NCBI GenBank assembly: GCA_037447655.1
Contig: JBBHKE010002445.1
Span: 165,442 to 213,601, forward strand
DNA length: 48,160 nucleotides
Origin: Zygnema cylindricum
Taxonomy: Eukaryota; Streptophyta; Zygnematophyceae; Zygnematales; Zygnemataceae
Direction of reading: 5' to 3'
In this document: positions 22,254 to 34,310 of the stretch, piece by piece
How positions within the stretch are numbered: the stretch's first letter is position 1
Layout of the letters: the number at the start of each line of letters is the position of its first letter
Translations under genes and position numbers: made by a program
Notes under the pieces: model-generated
Told to the model about the DNA's origin: nothing
The model's input: only the letters and a program-made list of their open reading frames with translations
Database searches by the model: none

Positions 22254-22709
22254 CAGTGGTACGTATCGGTAAGGTTTTGTCGATTATTGATATGCCCATT
22301 TTTTTGTCTTACCGATAATCGATATATTGGCACGATATATCGATACCGGTGTTATCAAGAAAAATAATTTGCGCTTTTTTATCGCGATAACATCGACAAC
22401 GATAACTATTGACGATAATTATACGGTTTACTCGATATAGATATACGGATAGTTGTTTGTACTAAACTCCCGTTATATATAGTACCGAACAAATTGTCAA
22501 ACGTGGTATGCCACGCTATATAAAATCGGTACTATAATACAATACATTATAAAGTACTATTATAAAACATACTCCGTTTTTTTATATTTATCGTCGATAA
22601 TGAACTTGCTGGTCTCGGAGCGATACACCGAAACGCCTCATCTTTCGGCAAGTGATAACTATTAATATTAATTTTACCGTGATGAGTTTCTTGCCGATAC
22701 ACAACATCA
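22254..22709. mobile_element. hAT-type MITE, 456 bp, in copy B
   Basis: Duplicate of 14237-14692, differing at a few bases. The 8-bp flanks are cacatttg and caaatttg. It was present before the block duplicated. Confidence 0.8.
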
Positions 22710-22819
22710 CAAATTTGTTTGCGAACTTACAAACTTGCCTATAGTTATATTAAAGATGTATTTTTGCTATCATAACGTTGGTTGTTGCATAACTAAATCT
22801 TTTTATGTCCATAAAAGTA

Positions 22820-23359
22820 CACCGCGAATCGTTTTTAGTGTCAAAGTCACTAATTTGGGTTATTAAAATTTTGATTTTTTTCCTCAAATAGGATACATGA
22901 TTTTAATTTTTCCTTGACGTTAATTAAGGTACCATACAAAATAGCGTAAAGCCCAAAAGTACAGTAAAATATAAATAGTGTGGTGTACGGTCGATGTCAG
23001 AACGTACATAAATGTACCTTTTCAAGTGAAAATTTACAAAAAATAAATTAAATCAGACGCGCACACACAGGAGCGTGCGCTAAAAAAAACGGGATTAATA
23101 ATACACGTAAACTAGTATGTCATGTACGGATATTTCAAATTCGCGTCGGCGTACGATTTCCAATATTCTGTACGAATACATATATTAATGTATATAATCG
23201 TACGGTGAATATTATATTTTTGCTGTTCCCAAATTAGCATTAACGCCGAAATTAGAATACACCATTTTTTTGAAAAAAATCAAATTCTTAATTAGCATCA
23301 ATTACGGTAAATTTTATTTTACACTATTTAAACTTTGACACTAATAACGATTCGCGGTG
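22820..23359. mobile_element. TA-targeting MITE, 540 bp (subfamily B), uninterrupted
   Basis: TA flanks at 22818-22819 and 23360-23361, ends CACCGCGAATCGTTTTTAG and complement. The pre-insertion site of the nested subfamily A element is the TA at 23113-23114. Confidence 0.9.
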
Positions 23360-23969
23360 TAGTTGTGCGATAGTCGCCTGTTGTTAAAATCTTGGTCCAT
23401 TGTGTTGTTAAAATCTTGATCCACTGTCCGTTACACTGGGAAATTTCATTTCTACTTGAGCACGAGAACGTTAACGTAATAGGTTATATTCATATTTTTT
23501 CAATTCGTTCGGATTCATTTTTTTTTACGATGTTTACGCAGTATTCGTCGATTTTATACTTTTCGTAATTTTCGTATAATTTTCGTTTTACGAAATAATT
23601 TAGGAAAATGTACGTGTAGTCTCCCCTTAAATAAACCCCAACAATAAAAAAAAAGTAATAAAAAGTACAGAAAGTATACGTAAAGGTACATAACTATATT
23701 GAAAGTGTACCATAAAAAATCCTAAAAGTCAAAAAAATGTAAGGCAATTGTACTAAAATATACGCGAATGTAAGGAAATGTACCCTAACAACCTAAAACC
23801 CCCCTAAAAAACCCTACAAAGCACGGAAAGATTAGGACACGATACGTCATGAAAGTACGGAAAAGAAAAGTACGGAAAATGTAAGGCAGCTGTACTGAAA
23901 TATAAGGGAATTGTATGAGAATGTAACCTAACAACCCCAAAACTCCCCCTTAAATAACCCTAAAAGGTA

Positions 23970-24457
23970 CACCGCGAATTGTAATTAGAGTTATGTACGC
24001 TAATCCCATCACCCCAAACTATGACTCTACCACCATAAATTGAATACATTATTCTAAATTATTCTTTACATTATTTTTGAATGAGCGTTAAGCCGTTAAT
24101 AACTCTAATACAGTGCCGTTCTAAATAGTGTGGCGTACGGTCGATGTCTGACCGTGCAAAATTGTACTTTATTAAGTAAAAAAGTACAAATAATGATTTA
24201 ATACTGGCCGTTATCATGTAACTGCGTTATAACAAACCGCGTAGTGCAAACGTCAAGATGACGTGAACTCTGTTTTGTCAGATTCTGTACGAATTTCTAA
24301 TTTACAGTAGATTTATTCAGCGACCAAATTTACGCCCAAATTAGAGTATTTTTTTTTTGAAAAGGCTTGATTACCCAAAATAGAGTTAATAACTCTAATT
24401 ATTTTTTATCGTTTTTTTACTCTAATTATTTCTCTACTCTAATTACGATTCGTGTTG
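23970..24457. mobile_element. TA-targeting MITE, 488 bp (subfamily A), decayed
   Basis: Starts after TA with CACCGCGAATTGTAATTAG; ends attacgattcgtgttg followed by ct instead of TA. The shared aaatagtgtggcgtacggtcg core and the repeated actctaatt motif near the right end place it in subfamily A. The mutated terminus suggests an older copy. Confidence 0.75.
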
Positions 24458-25042
24458 CTCCGTACATCGTGAATGTACGGAGAATGTATTACATCGTGAA
24501 TATACGGAGAATGTATTGCAGTAGTACTGAAATATACGAAAATGTACCTGAAACCCGAAAACACCCCTTTAATAACCCTAAAAGTACGAAAATACACGAA
24601 CACTCTACTTACATATACGAAAATGTAAAGGCAATTGTAATGAAATATACGGGATTGTACAGGAATGTACCCTAACAAGTAACAACCCTTAAATAAATAA
24701 ATGCCCCCCTTAAATAACTCTACAAAGTACGGATATATATAGACACTCTACGGATGCAAAGTAAAGTACGTATTTTATCAACACTTCATAATTGTTCGAT
24801 GCGCATTGTACTTAGTATTCGGGCGTTCGATGCGTGCGTAATATGCGAAGTGAACAACTATGGTTCTCTTGTGACAGATACTGTTGTGACTGTCTTTTAC
24901 AGGTCATAAATTACAAGAAATGCGGTCAAGGTGTTCATCAAGAGATAAGGAATGGAAGTTAGGAGGAAGGAAGGGAGGTCGTCGCTGCCAGCAGCTGTAA
25001 AAACTTAGATCTCCCCAAAGAAGGCACGGTGTAGGTGGTAAA
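24458..25042. other. Intergenic region and likely promoter zone of the PHD gene
   Basis: Begins with a 27-bp direct repeat (acatcgtgaat(g/a)tacggagaatgtatt, 24475-24530) and a copy of the ggcaattgta..aatgtaccctaac motif also seen near 16230 and 23745. It separates VDR from the divergent plus-strand gene. I see no clear TATA box or VDR first exon. The 5' UTR of the plus-strand gene probably lies in 24890-25042. Confidence 0.4.
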
Positions 25043-28000
25043 ATGATATCATTGAAGCGACAAAGAGATGGCACTGGCCGTTGTTCCTTTGTTGTGGAGT
25101 GCCAAGTGCCTGTTATCAACAACAACAGCAACTCCAGCAAAGGATTTACTGTAAAACGTCGCAAGTTTGTGTGCAGTAATCAGAGCTTTGACGACAAAGA
25201 GGCTCGGACTAGAGCCCTAAAGTTTGCCTGTAGCACAGAGAATATAAAATCTTTTGGAGCATTTTTGTTTTCTGATGGAGATGCGCCAGCTACAGTTTCT
25301 GTCACAGGTAATGAAACAGCAGGGAAGAGATTTCTTTCATTTGCATGCGTCCGCAGAAATGGCCTTCTTGGGAGTAGATTTGTTGTCATCCTTAGTCGAA
25401 CAGACCATGGAGGCATTCGGGCCCTATCATTTGCGTGTAAAGGAGACGAAACTGCTGAATCGGCTGTAAAGAAAGCTACTCTGTTCCTTCGAAGTGCAGC
25501 TATGGTTAAGTGGCGTAAGGGCGGTCGGTTGGAGCCTCTTAGCAGAAATGATTCTATCAATGGGACTGTTACCAGAGAGCGAGCGCTCAAGCACGAGTGT
25601 GCCCTGGTGGCCATAGAAGGGGGGGAGAAAGTGGACTGTGTTTGTGGAGAGAATTGGAGCAGAGGTCTCATGCTGGCCTGTGAACGCTGTGGCGTCTGGG
25701 AGCATGGCAATTGTCGAGGTTTTCGGACCGATAAGCAGGTGATGTGTAGGGGAACATGCTCAGTTTCCTGCAGAGTGACCTGGCACTAGGAGATGCTGTT
25801 TTCCTCTTCTTCACTGTCTTCAATCAAAAACAGTCGTTATTTCTTTGTCTCGGGCCTGGAAAATTACAGACGTCAAGGTTTTTTCCATTTTAGTTGACGT
25901 GAGGTCGACCTTTGGTTTTGCATCAGGTTCCGAAGGATTATACTTGTTCAGCTTGTGAGCGGGAAAAGTGTGAGGACATCATGGTCCTGCACATCGAAAA
26001 GGTTTGTCTCTTATTTCCAACCTAAAAGTAGTGGTCGTTATTGCAGAAGACTGTTGCAAAAAGCAAGTCATGAGACTTGTTGTCATAAAGTGCAAGAATA
26101 GCACTGACAAGGAATCCAGTGCGTCTGTTTTGATCTTCTGTTGGCAGAAATTGGCATTTGCCGTTACTTTAGCGGCCATGTTATGGGAGTTGGGGGAAGT
26201 TAGGTTGGGTGCAAACAGGGAGGTTGGCATAGTGGGGAGAGTTGTTGTATATCCCCTGACAGCTTTCAGTCATTTGAATAGCCCCTTACCATTTTGGAGG
26301 TAGCACGATGCGATGGAATGCAGCAGGGCGACAGGGGGACGCATTTGGGATTATCGGATGAGAGGAAATTATCCAGTGGTTGTACTGGATGCAGATAGGG
26401 AAGAAAGATATAACAGGAACTTTGCTTGTGCGTTACTGGGAAGTGAGATGAGGGCGATGCAGGAACTGGATTCTAGTTTTTTTTTGCTTGCTCCTATGAG
26501 CAGTGAAGCAGGTTTTGCAGGAATCATGCAGTTTTCTTGGAAAAGCAGCAATCATTTTGCAGCTTGAAATGATGAGGCCCTGGATGGAACTCCCTTGCCT
26601 TTGGGACAGGGTTAGGGAAACCATAGGGCTCGGTACAGACAGGTCTTGATGGGCATAAAAGCAGGTGCACTTAACAGGAAACAGGTGGATGCTGGATGAT
26701 ATGACAGTGGTCTTTAGCTATGTCCCTCCCGGATATGAGATGAACCTCCTAACTCGATAAGGCTTCGACGCAGGCAGATAGGCCCTTCTGGAGGAAAGTC
26801 TTACAGGGCGCTTCTGCGCATGTATGGCAGGGCGAGGATTGGGAAAGGGCATCAGAAGACCTTCGGAGGGCGACTGGCTCGCTGAGAGCAAAGGAGAGGG
26901 ATTGGGAAGCTGAGGAGCCGGTATGCAGCGTGTGCGGATGTGAAGATAATGAATACTTCGAAGGCATGGTAAGGCGATTTTCTTGCCACAAAGAAAAGAC
27001 AGTAGGCTGGAATAGGAGTGTGATTTTATTGTCTTCCTGATAGGTGTTTTTTTCAGGTATAGTTGGCCTGCTCTTTCGCTGCAGTAGAGGCTTAAGCCTT
27101 AAGCCATTTTTTATGCAAGAGACTCGCAGATACCAGTTAATTTTACATCGAGGGGTGTTTTATACGCAAAATCAATTGCGTGGATAAACCTGGCCCTAAG
27201 TTCTCGTGACTTTCTGATTTGTTGCAGGTGCATCCCTGTAATTGTCAAGGAGGCTCTGCTCTAGCGCATCCCTCTTGCCTGACTGCTGTTGGTTGGACTG
27301 GGCCATCCCCTCTCTCCCCTCGTTCCAGTAGTCGTCAAGGAGTAAGTTCCTGTCTCTTTTGTGGTGGTAAGGGGGCAGCTGCTAGTGGAATGCCGCCACC
27401 ACCATTACATGTAGCAGCCGTAGCGAAGTCATGGGAAGGGAAGCCAATGGGAATAGAGGGCACCTCATCAGGTTCACCAAACAAACTTATTCTGAGAAGG
27501 CTGAAGGATCCTCAGGGAAAGGGCACCAAGCGTCTCCGGAGTTCATTAGCTAATGGAGGTTTTAAGGAAGTGAAAGACCCGCCTAGTGGGGGTTTGGAGG
27601 AGGTGGAAGAAAAAGTTTTGAAGGAGGACAATGAGGAATTGGGTTACACTAGAAGGGAAAAGGTGAATTTGGATGTGGAAAAGGTAGGCAATGCGAGTCC
27701 CAGAGATGCAGACCATTCACCGAGTAAAGATGCATACTCAAGACAGTTAGTGAAAGGAAATAAGATGGTCAGTGATGCAGAGAGGCCAACTGCCTTAGAA
27801 ACCTCCAACAATTATGAGAAACTTGACGCATTAGGGGACCTTCCGGAATTGAAGGTTAGTTATTTTTTGCTTGCCTGGCATGTCTGGGTGACGATTTGCT
27901 ATTGAAATCACACTGGTTCGTTCTTTTTTTTTGTTTTGGAAGACTTAGCTTGCCTGAGATGTCCTGAACATGCTGGATGATGCAAAAAGCAGACAAAGTC

Positions 28001-31000
28001 ACCGTTGTATAATGTGCTTTGAAAAAAGGTTACATTTCTTATGGCAATAGTTTTTCTGCAGGTGCAGGTGCAGAATGGAACAAGTATTGATACAGGTGTC
28101 CCTATTCTGGGTCGGAGATTTAGTGATGCTGAGGCTGCCAGTATGCCAATAAAAAAGAGGCGGTTGCAGCTGGTTGAAATGATGCGGTCAGCATCTCCTC
28201 CAACGAGTTCGTCTTCTCCTGAACCAGAAAATCGAAGGCATGAAGCCCATGAACAGTTCGAAAATCGCTCGTCAATGGAACAGGCACTATTAAATAGCCA
28301 ACATGCTTCAGAAGCAGAGCCAAGTCGATCAGGAAGCAATGAACAAGATGACGTTGAGGATGGTGACACTCCAATGGAAGATGTTGCGGATGGTGACCAG
28401 GATGGTTTGAAATTAGAGGCTGAGCAGATTCCAAGCAGCTGTTGGAAACCTGAAATAAGGGCGTCGAAGATACCTTCAGGTGACCTGTATGAAAATAGTT
28501 CACAAGCTTATGGGCTTCAGGAGTCAACCGAGGAGTTGTTGAAGGGCTTAACAAAAACCGCACATAAGCTGGATGAAGGAAGGGAAGGATGCGAAGAAGA
28601 TGGTATTTCAAATGGGGAGGATGGTGCTGGGATAATCGATGGAGAGCAGGATGGAGGAGAAGTGCACAATGAACCTGCAGATACTGAAGTGCAGCAGGAA
28701 AATGATGGAGTTGTAGAAGAGGAAGTAAAGGAGCAAGTAGTAGTGGTGCAAGGAGAAAGGCTGGCAGGACTCTTTGAAGTCGCAGAGGTTGCTGCAGCAG
28801 AGTATCAAAGGATGGAACAGGAACGGGTTCTCCGCGAGGGGAATGAAGGAAATGTAGAAGAACGAAACAGGGAAGGGGACTTTGAGGAAGATCTAGAAGG
28901 TGGCAGGGAAGTGGCACACTTGGAAGAGGTGCAGTCCGGGTTTAAACACCCAGCTTCTGAATCTTCACTTAAAGAGTGCAATGGTTTGTGTTTGCCTGAT
29001 GACGTAGGATCTGAGTTTAGCGTGGCAGAAAAGTTGAAGCCGAGTAGTGAGCCTCAATCAGGGTGGAATTGTAAGAGAGTCGCAGCCATGGAAGTTAGTG
29101 AAAGCCATGCTATTGTTGAGGAATCTGTAAAAAATGGTGCAGCGGATACAAGATGGGAAGACAAGGGTCAGATTGAAGTCCATGGAAATAATCTCCAAGG
29201 TGATTCCACTTTAGAATATGCAGAGGCAATGATTAAAGAGACTGAAGCTGGAGATAAAAACCAGCGCTTCGATGCTGGACTATGTGAGAATGCCTTGGCA
29301 GACGAGCTCAAAGTAGAAGCGCATGTAAATGATTCACAGCTGCAGGGCCAACTGGAAGAGGAGGATGAAGTTGAGAAGGTGGATTATGATGACTCTGATA
29401 TTAGCATGGATGATGATGTAGGGGCTGCTGAGGGAATGGCCAGGGATGTTGATGAGGAGACTAGTTTTAGGTCGCTACAGAAATTGGATCAGGAAATAGA
29501 GGATGCAGAAGAGAAGGTAATTTCGCCGGCGAAACAGGAAAGTGACCAAGGCAGGTTTGAAGATCATACGAATTTGGAGCCTGATATGAATGATAGGGAC
29601 ATTGAGGAAACAAGTTTGGAGAGGCAAAGTAGGGGTGCTAGTTTTGGAAAATGTATGGACACAGAAGAAAAGGAAGTGTTGGACGAGGGTAGGGAACAGC
29701 AGGCTGGAGAAACACAGCTGGGTGGTCTAGTTTCTGAGGCAGCAGTTGTCACTGATGATAAACGAGGTTTTAGTGAACAAAACAGTCAACCTGACTTGCT
29801 AAAGTTCCCTAACGTAAGTATCGGAAGGGAGGAAGTCAGCACAAGCTCGAAGTTATTGTGTGAGAGTGAGAAACGTAAGGGTGTTTTGTCGGAGGACACC
29901 GACTTTATGGAAGATAATACTGAAGAAAGTAATCAGAAAGAGGACTTAAATCATCATAGGAAACTTGTAGTTAGGGATGGGGAGAGGAGAAAGCTTAGAG
30001 ATTCTGGCACAGAACATTCAGGTGATGGCGAGAACAAAAAGATTACCGACTTTGAGAATTGGGAGGAGGCTTCAGCTGGAAGAAACCGGAATTCTGGCTG
30101 GGACCAGCTGCCCAAAGGTTTTGAGAGAGTAGAAGATGCTCTGAAGGCAGTACAAGAGGGAACCCTGAAGCTGCCGAGACCTGGAGGGCAACTTTCTTTT
30201 ACTGCGACTGCAGCTGGACCGGGAATTCGGGACGGTATAGGAGGAGGTCACAGGTTTGGAAGAGGGGGGCATCTCAGGCTGGATCCATCAGCCACTAATG
30301 ACCGGGAGGATAGTTGGAACAGTCGAGAGCACTTATCATCCTGGTCTCGGAGGTAAGAGCCATTTGAAGGGGTTTTTTTACCCCGGGTAATAGCAGAATG
30401 TCCTTGACCTTTAGGCACAGCTAGATGTTTTTTACGCAAGTCATCCTGTCATAGACTGTTGAAGACTAGTTTGTTATGAAGCATTTGCATTATACATGTC
30501 ACCTTACTTGTTGAGACCAACTTCCAGAAGGTGGAAGAAAAGTTGTTAGTGATGTAATGCTGTTTCCCTGGTGAACATCAAATAGAACTGACTGGGGTAA
30601 ATGTTCTCCTTCTTCTTTGGTCGTGTAACATGATAAATGTTCTTGTTTTTCTTTGGTCTTGTGTAACTTGATAGATGTCCCTGGTCTTGTGTAATGTGAT
30701 AGATGTTCTCCTTCTCTGTTGGTCTTGTGTAACATGGCAGGTTGGAGGATTCCGAACTGAGTCCCTCTTCGCGTGAAGGGCCTGGAAGAGGACGTGGGAG
30801 AGGCTTTTCAGGAAGGAGTCGTGGCAGAATTGACTATCCATTTGTTGAATCACCGACTCTTGGCAGCGGGTCATGGGGAGGTCCTGGTCGCCAGGGGTCG
30901 CCGCCTGTCGGTCGTTTTCCTAAGAGTCCCCCTTTCGCCCCAAGTTCTCTTAGAGGTGGTCCTGCAAATGCGGCCGCAATGGCCGCGGCAAAAGTTGAAA

Positions 31001-32358
31001 GCAGTGGGTTTATGGTTGCTCCAGATGGGACCATAACAAAGGCTGGTGGACCTCGTGGGCCAAGTCCAATGGGGAGAATGCTTCCTGGTTTCCCTACAGG
31101 CGGGAGGGGCCCGACGATGTTTGGTATGGGGAGAGGCCCAGGCTTAAGCATGGGAATGGGTGGGATGGGAGGCATGGGTGGCATGGGTGGCATGGGTTTG
31201 GGGATGATGAGGGGAGTGGGATTACCTGGAAGCATTGGAATGGGAATGGGGCCTGGTCTTGGTTTAGGACTGGGCCTTGGTATGGGAGTTGGTCCCAGGC
31301 TAGGAATGGGATTAGGACCAGGAGGGATGGCTGGACCTGGGATGGGTCCTCTCGGAGATCGTTTTAGTGGCCCTCCATTTAGTGCGGGAGGAAATGGCCA
31401 ACAACATATGGGTGGAAGACATGCTCGTGGTGCTGTGAGTATAGAGGATACAGATGGGTGGGCTCCGAGACATCGAAGTTTGAGCCCTCCAAGTAGGGGT
31501 GGAAGAGGTAGTAGAGGTGTTTCTCGCGCAGTTTCACCACATCATCGGTCCTCGAGATCAAGTTCACCACGAAGATCTCCCTCTCGGACATCTAGAGGGG
31601 TGAGTCCTCGTGTAAGTGAAGAAAGTGGAGGTGGAGGAAGCATGGCAGGACGTGGGAGAAGAGGCAGTAAGTCTCCTTTGAGTAGGCGACGAGAGGGAGG
31701 GAGAGGGGAGGGATTGAGGCCAGATGACTCCCCAAGACGATCGGTTGCGGCTCCTCCTAAGTTACCGCTACCTCCTCCTTCAAGAAGTCAACGGTCACCT
31801 CCCGGTGCACCCAAGAGGCTTAGAGATGGAGATCGTGACAGAGGACGAGACAAGGAGAGGGAACGAGAGAGAGAACGCGGGAAGGAGAGGGAAAAGGAGC
31901 TGGAAAGAGAGGACAGAGCAAGGGAGAGGGAGAGGGAGAAGGAGCGAGAGAGGGAAGTTGTGAAGGCAAAGGAGAGGGAACGAGAGTTCGAAAAAAGCCT
32001 TGTTGGCATGGGGAGAGGCCGGATAAGTTCAAGAAGGTTGTCTCCACATGTTGAGGAGGGATCTGTTCTGATGGATAAGCGTGATAGGGAGCTCCTTGCT
32101 GCCCTGAAAGGTGGATCTACTGTAGAGCGGATCCCTGGTCGTGAACCATTTGCTCAAGGGGATATACTCAGTGAGGGAAGAAGGGCCCGGAAGGATGACG
32201 ATGGTGGGAGGGGAGGAGGAAGGATTGATATCTTAAGGAAGGTGGTCCTTAGGCGTGAGGATGAACGACGTGTAGAAATTGGCCGGATGGAATGGGAGAT
32301 GCGTGCAGATTCAAATAAGGACGAAGGCAATACAGCGGCATCGAAGAGCTTCTCCTGA
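25043..32358 (+). CDS. PHD and RING-CH zinc-finger protein with acidic and RG/RS-rich regions
   Basis: Six exons join in frame: 25043-25738, 25927-26001, 26774-26968, 27228-27854, 28062-30352 and 30741-32358 (about 1833 residues). Near residue 199 a PHD finger spans exons 1-2 (CVCG, CERC, HGNC, CSAC). Exons 3-4 build a C4HC3 RING-CH finger: CSVC, then C-N-C, seven residues, H-P-S-C, and CLFC (residues 308-367). Four spaced motifs like RALKFAC/RFLSFAC precede the PHD. Residues 532-1295 are Glu/Asp-rich with a KKRR basic patch. The tail has RGRGRG, a Gly-Met-rich stretch, SR/RS motifs and a long ER-rich helix (REREREREKER type). PHD fingers read histone tails and RING-CH fingers usually act in ubiquitin ligases, so a nuclear chromatin or RNA role is inferred. 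Exon 3's acceptor is the least certain. I do not recognise an ortholog. Confidence 0.82.
25739..25926 (+). other. Intron 1 of the PHD/RING-CH gene
   Basis: Donor CAG/GTGATG, acceptor ATCAG/GTTCCG. It splits the PHD finger between HGNC and the last CSAC pair; splicing restores the finger, which supports the model. Confidence 0.8.
26002..26773 (+). other. Intron 2 of the PHD/RING-CH gene
   Basis: Donor AAAAG/GTTTGT; the acceptor is taken at CGCAG/GCAGAT. It contains open frames near 26004-26303 and 26313-26567 without motifs. An extra small exon here cannot be excluded. Confidence 0.55.
30353..30740 (+). other. Intron 5 of the PHD/RING-CH gene, with a repeat array at its acceptor
   Basis: Donor CGGAG/GTAAGA, acceptor ATGGCAG/GTTGGA. 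From about 30590 the intron consists of four to five diverged units like ggtcttgtgtaacatgatag followed by atgttct. The real acceptor lies in the last unit, and earlier units offer decoy AG sites. Confidence 0.75.
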
Positions 32359-33599
32359 CGGGAGAAGTTAATTGGTGGGGAGAAGTTAACTTGTTTCCCC
32401 ATTTGATGATGCTATTCTGGAGTAGCTGTTTTTTCTCTCTTTGTGAAGATGAGACGATCAGTTTTGTATTTGAAGCACTTGGCTATGAAGCTACTTTGTT
32501 GCCTTGTGAATAGCAAATACATTTTCAGATCAGATTCTCAAATTTGTTGAGCATATGGTTGTGAATCAACTGTCTGTTCGGTGAAAATTGTTGATTCGTT
32601 TCGTATCGTTGTTTAAATCGATGTTAGTGAGTATTCAAGTTTTTAGTCTGTCTTCCTCTCTTGTATTTTGCAACATATAATCTGGGAATAAATGTCAGAA
32701 TGCGGGTCAATTTTTTGATTCAATAATGCGTTCAGGTTTTTAAATAGTTTTTGGGTATCTATGGTAATTGTTGTCTGCCAAATGATGCGCAATGCGAGAT
32801 TTAACTGGTTAAGGTGCTTGGAACATTGGATTGAAATGCTGATTTTTTCCTCTGGAACATACTGGGAAGTTTAATTTCCTGACTCTTTATAGTATTGGCT
32901 CCTCCAGAGCTTTCCGCAGTAAGTATTAATAAATGTAATGCATTGCCATGTCAACACAGTGGTTCTCTGATTGCTTTCAGATGGTGTTTACGTGATGTCT
33001 TTGGGAATTTTAATGATGTAAGGAAAAAGTCTTGATAACAAGAGTCAGAAAGTCCCTCAATGTTTTGAGAAACAATGCTGTCTGAACCGTAATACAAAGC
33101 AGGTTTTTATAGAAAAAGGAAAATGAAAAAATCTATTGTAGTGAAGTTCCACACGTAAGCCAGTCTGTCCAAAAAGGTAAGGAAGGCTAAAACAAGCACA
33201 GGATGCACAGCTTTTTAGTAAAAAACTGAAAGAGGTATTCAAGGGAAGAAAGCTTTAAGTGTCATTGCATAGACATTGCAGCAAATTGAACCTGCGTCAT
33301 TCACAATCAGCCTTTGAAATTGTTGAGTTTTGAAATGTTTGTCATGATAATGTGTACAAATACTAATAGCAAAAGGGAAAGCAAACAAGCTTTATTAGAA
33401 AGGGGGGTAAACCTTCTGGGTACATGAGAACAAAAAACGAAAGGCAAAAACAAATCTGAGATACCGACTTGGAGCTGGAGCAGACTAAACCTAGTGCATG
33501 AACAAAGGCAACCTAACAAAGTAAATGAAAAAAAACAATGAGCACAAAACTAACGGCAAAACAATATAACCAAAAGAAAAGCTACCCAACCAGACCTCA
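32359..33599. other. 3' UTR and intergenic region after the PHD gene
   Basis: AATAAA-like polyadenylation signals occur at about 32687 (gggaataaatg) and 32925 (attaataaatg). Beyond these there is no recognised gene; the last 200 bp resemble the A-rich 3' tail region of the LINE at 35.3 kb. Confidence 0.5.
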
Positions 33600-34310
33600 A
33601 TATAGCTTAAAAGCTACTGAAAGCAATCCCATAAATCCAGGCCTGGGGGAGCATGCTGAGGGAGGTCTAGACTACGTCGACGATCTACAAAAGCAATAGC
33701 AGATCAGAGGAGGATAGACGCTTGCACGTGCAGTGAACCACAAATGAATGCTCACGGTAAGAAGGAAAAGTCAGAAGCAGGAGGGCACTTAGGGGCCCTC
33801 CTCTCAAAAGAACATCGACCACAAGTACTAGGAGCTCATTCGGCGCGACAACAAAAAACCAAACTCCGCGGCCGCCATCCTAATGAAGTCATTCACGCCA
33901 TTGCAGTGCCCATAACCTTCCTAGCAGTGTCCATAACCTTCCTAGCAGTGTCCATAACCTTCCTAGCAGTGTCCATAACCTTCCTAGCAGTGTCACATAT
34001 GGCCACCCCAACATGTCAAGCCGCCTCACCCACGACTATGACCCACGACTATGACCCACGACTGTAGCCGATGCAGGGTTCACCCAAATAATGTCACCAA
34101 AAATACGATGGGCACCATCGAGCAAAACAATATCTATCGGCCTCAAAAGGCAAAACAAGTGAAACCCCGCGAAGAATAAAATAACTCCCAAAAAAAAGCA
34201 ATAGTCACAAGAATGTGAACAACTGTATTACCTCTTCCCCATGGAAGCAACGGAGCAAACGGAGCCATCGAGCAGAAGAACATGGTTACACGAGCAAAAG
34301 AGAGAGCTTT
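33600..34310 (-). mobile_element. LINE remnant, 3' part (second copy)
   Basis: Diverged copy of the 3' coding part of the LINE at 35490-36170 in the same orientation. Shared landmarks are ccaccccaacatgtc(a/g)agccgc, gggcaccatc(g/a)ag and ccatggaagcaacg. It is riddled with frameshifts and contains a 21-bp array. It has no open frame of useful length. Confidence 0.7.
33911..33994. repeat. 21-bp tandem repeat, four perfect units
   Basis: Four consecutive identical units beginning cataaccttcc and ending agcagtgtc, inside the LINE remnant; a fifth partial unit precedes them. The unit equals seven codons, but the host frame is dead. Confidence 0.92.

Larger units (their letters stand above)
21074..23984 (+). 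repeat. Duplicated block, copy B (2.9 kb)
   Basis: Direct, nearly identical partner of 13054-16471, 8.0 kb downstream and lacking the nested MITE. Its left edge lies three bases from the splice acceptor predicted for the first visible VDR exon. Its right edge falls within a TA-MITE terminus. Both edges carry cggtgTA or TAcaccg, the terminal motif of the MITE family, which suggests that MITE ends took part in the duplication. Confidence 0.9.

Noticed and set aside
13054-23984. Reading the two blocks as giant LTRs of one element enclosing VDR
   Set aside because: The blocks lack TG..CA ends, a primer-binding site and a polypurine tract, and the enclosed DNA is a spliced host gene with introns.
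24904-25164. A first VDR exon with transit peptide on the minus strand
   Set aside because: The frame is antisense to exon 1 of the PHD gene and shows neither a typical Ser/Arg-rich transit peptide nor a donor in phase.
28120-28917. A 265-codon minus-strand frame opposite exon 5 of the PHD gene
   Set aside because: Mirror of the Glu/Asp-rich coding strand; no motif, and the plus strand has a far longer spliced gene.
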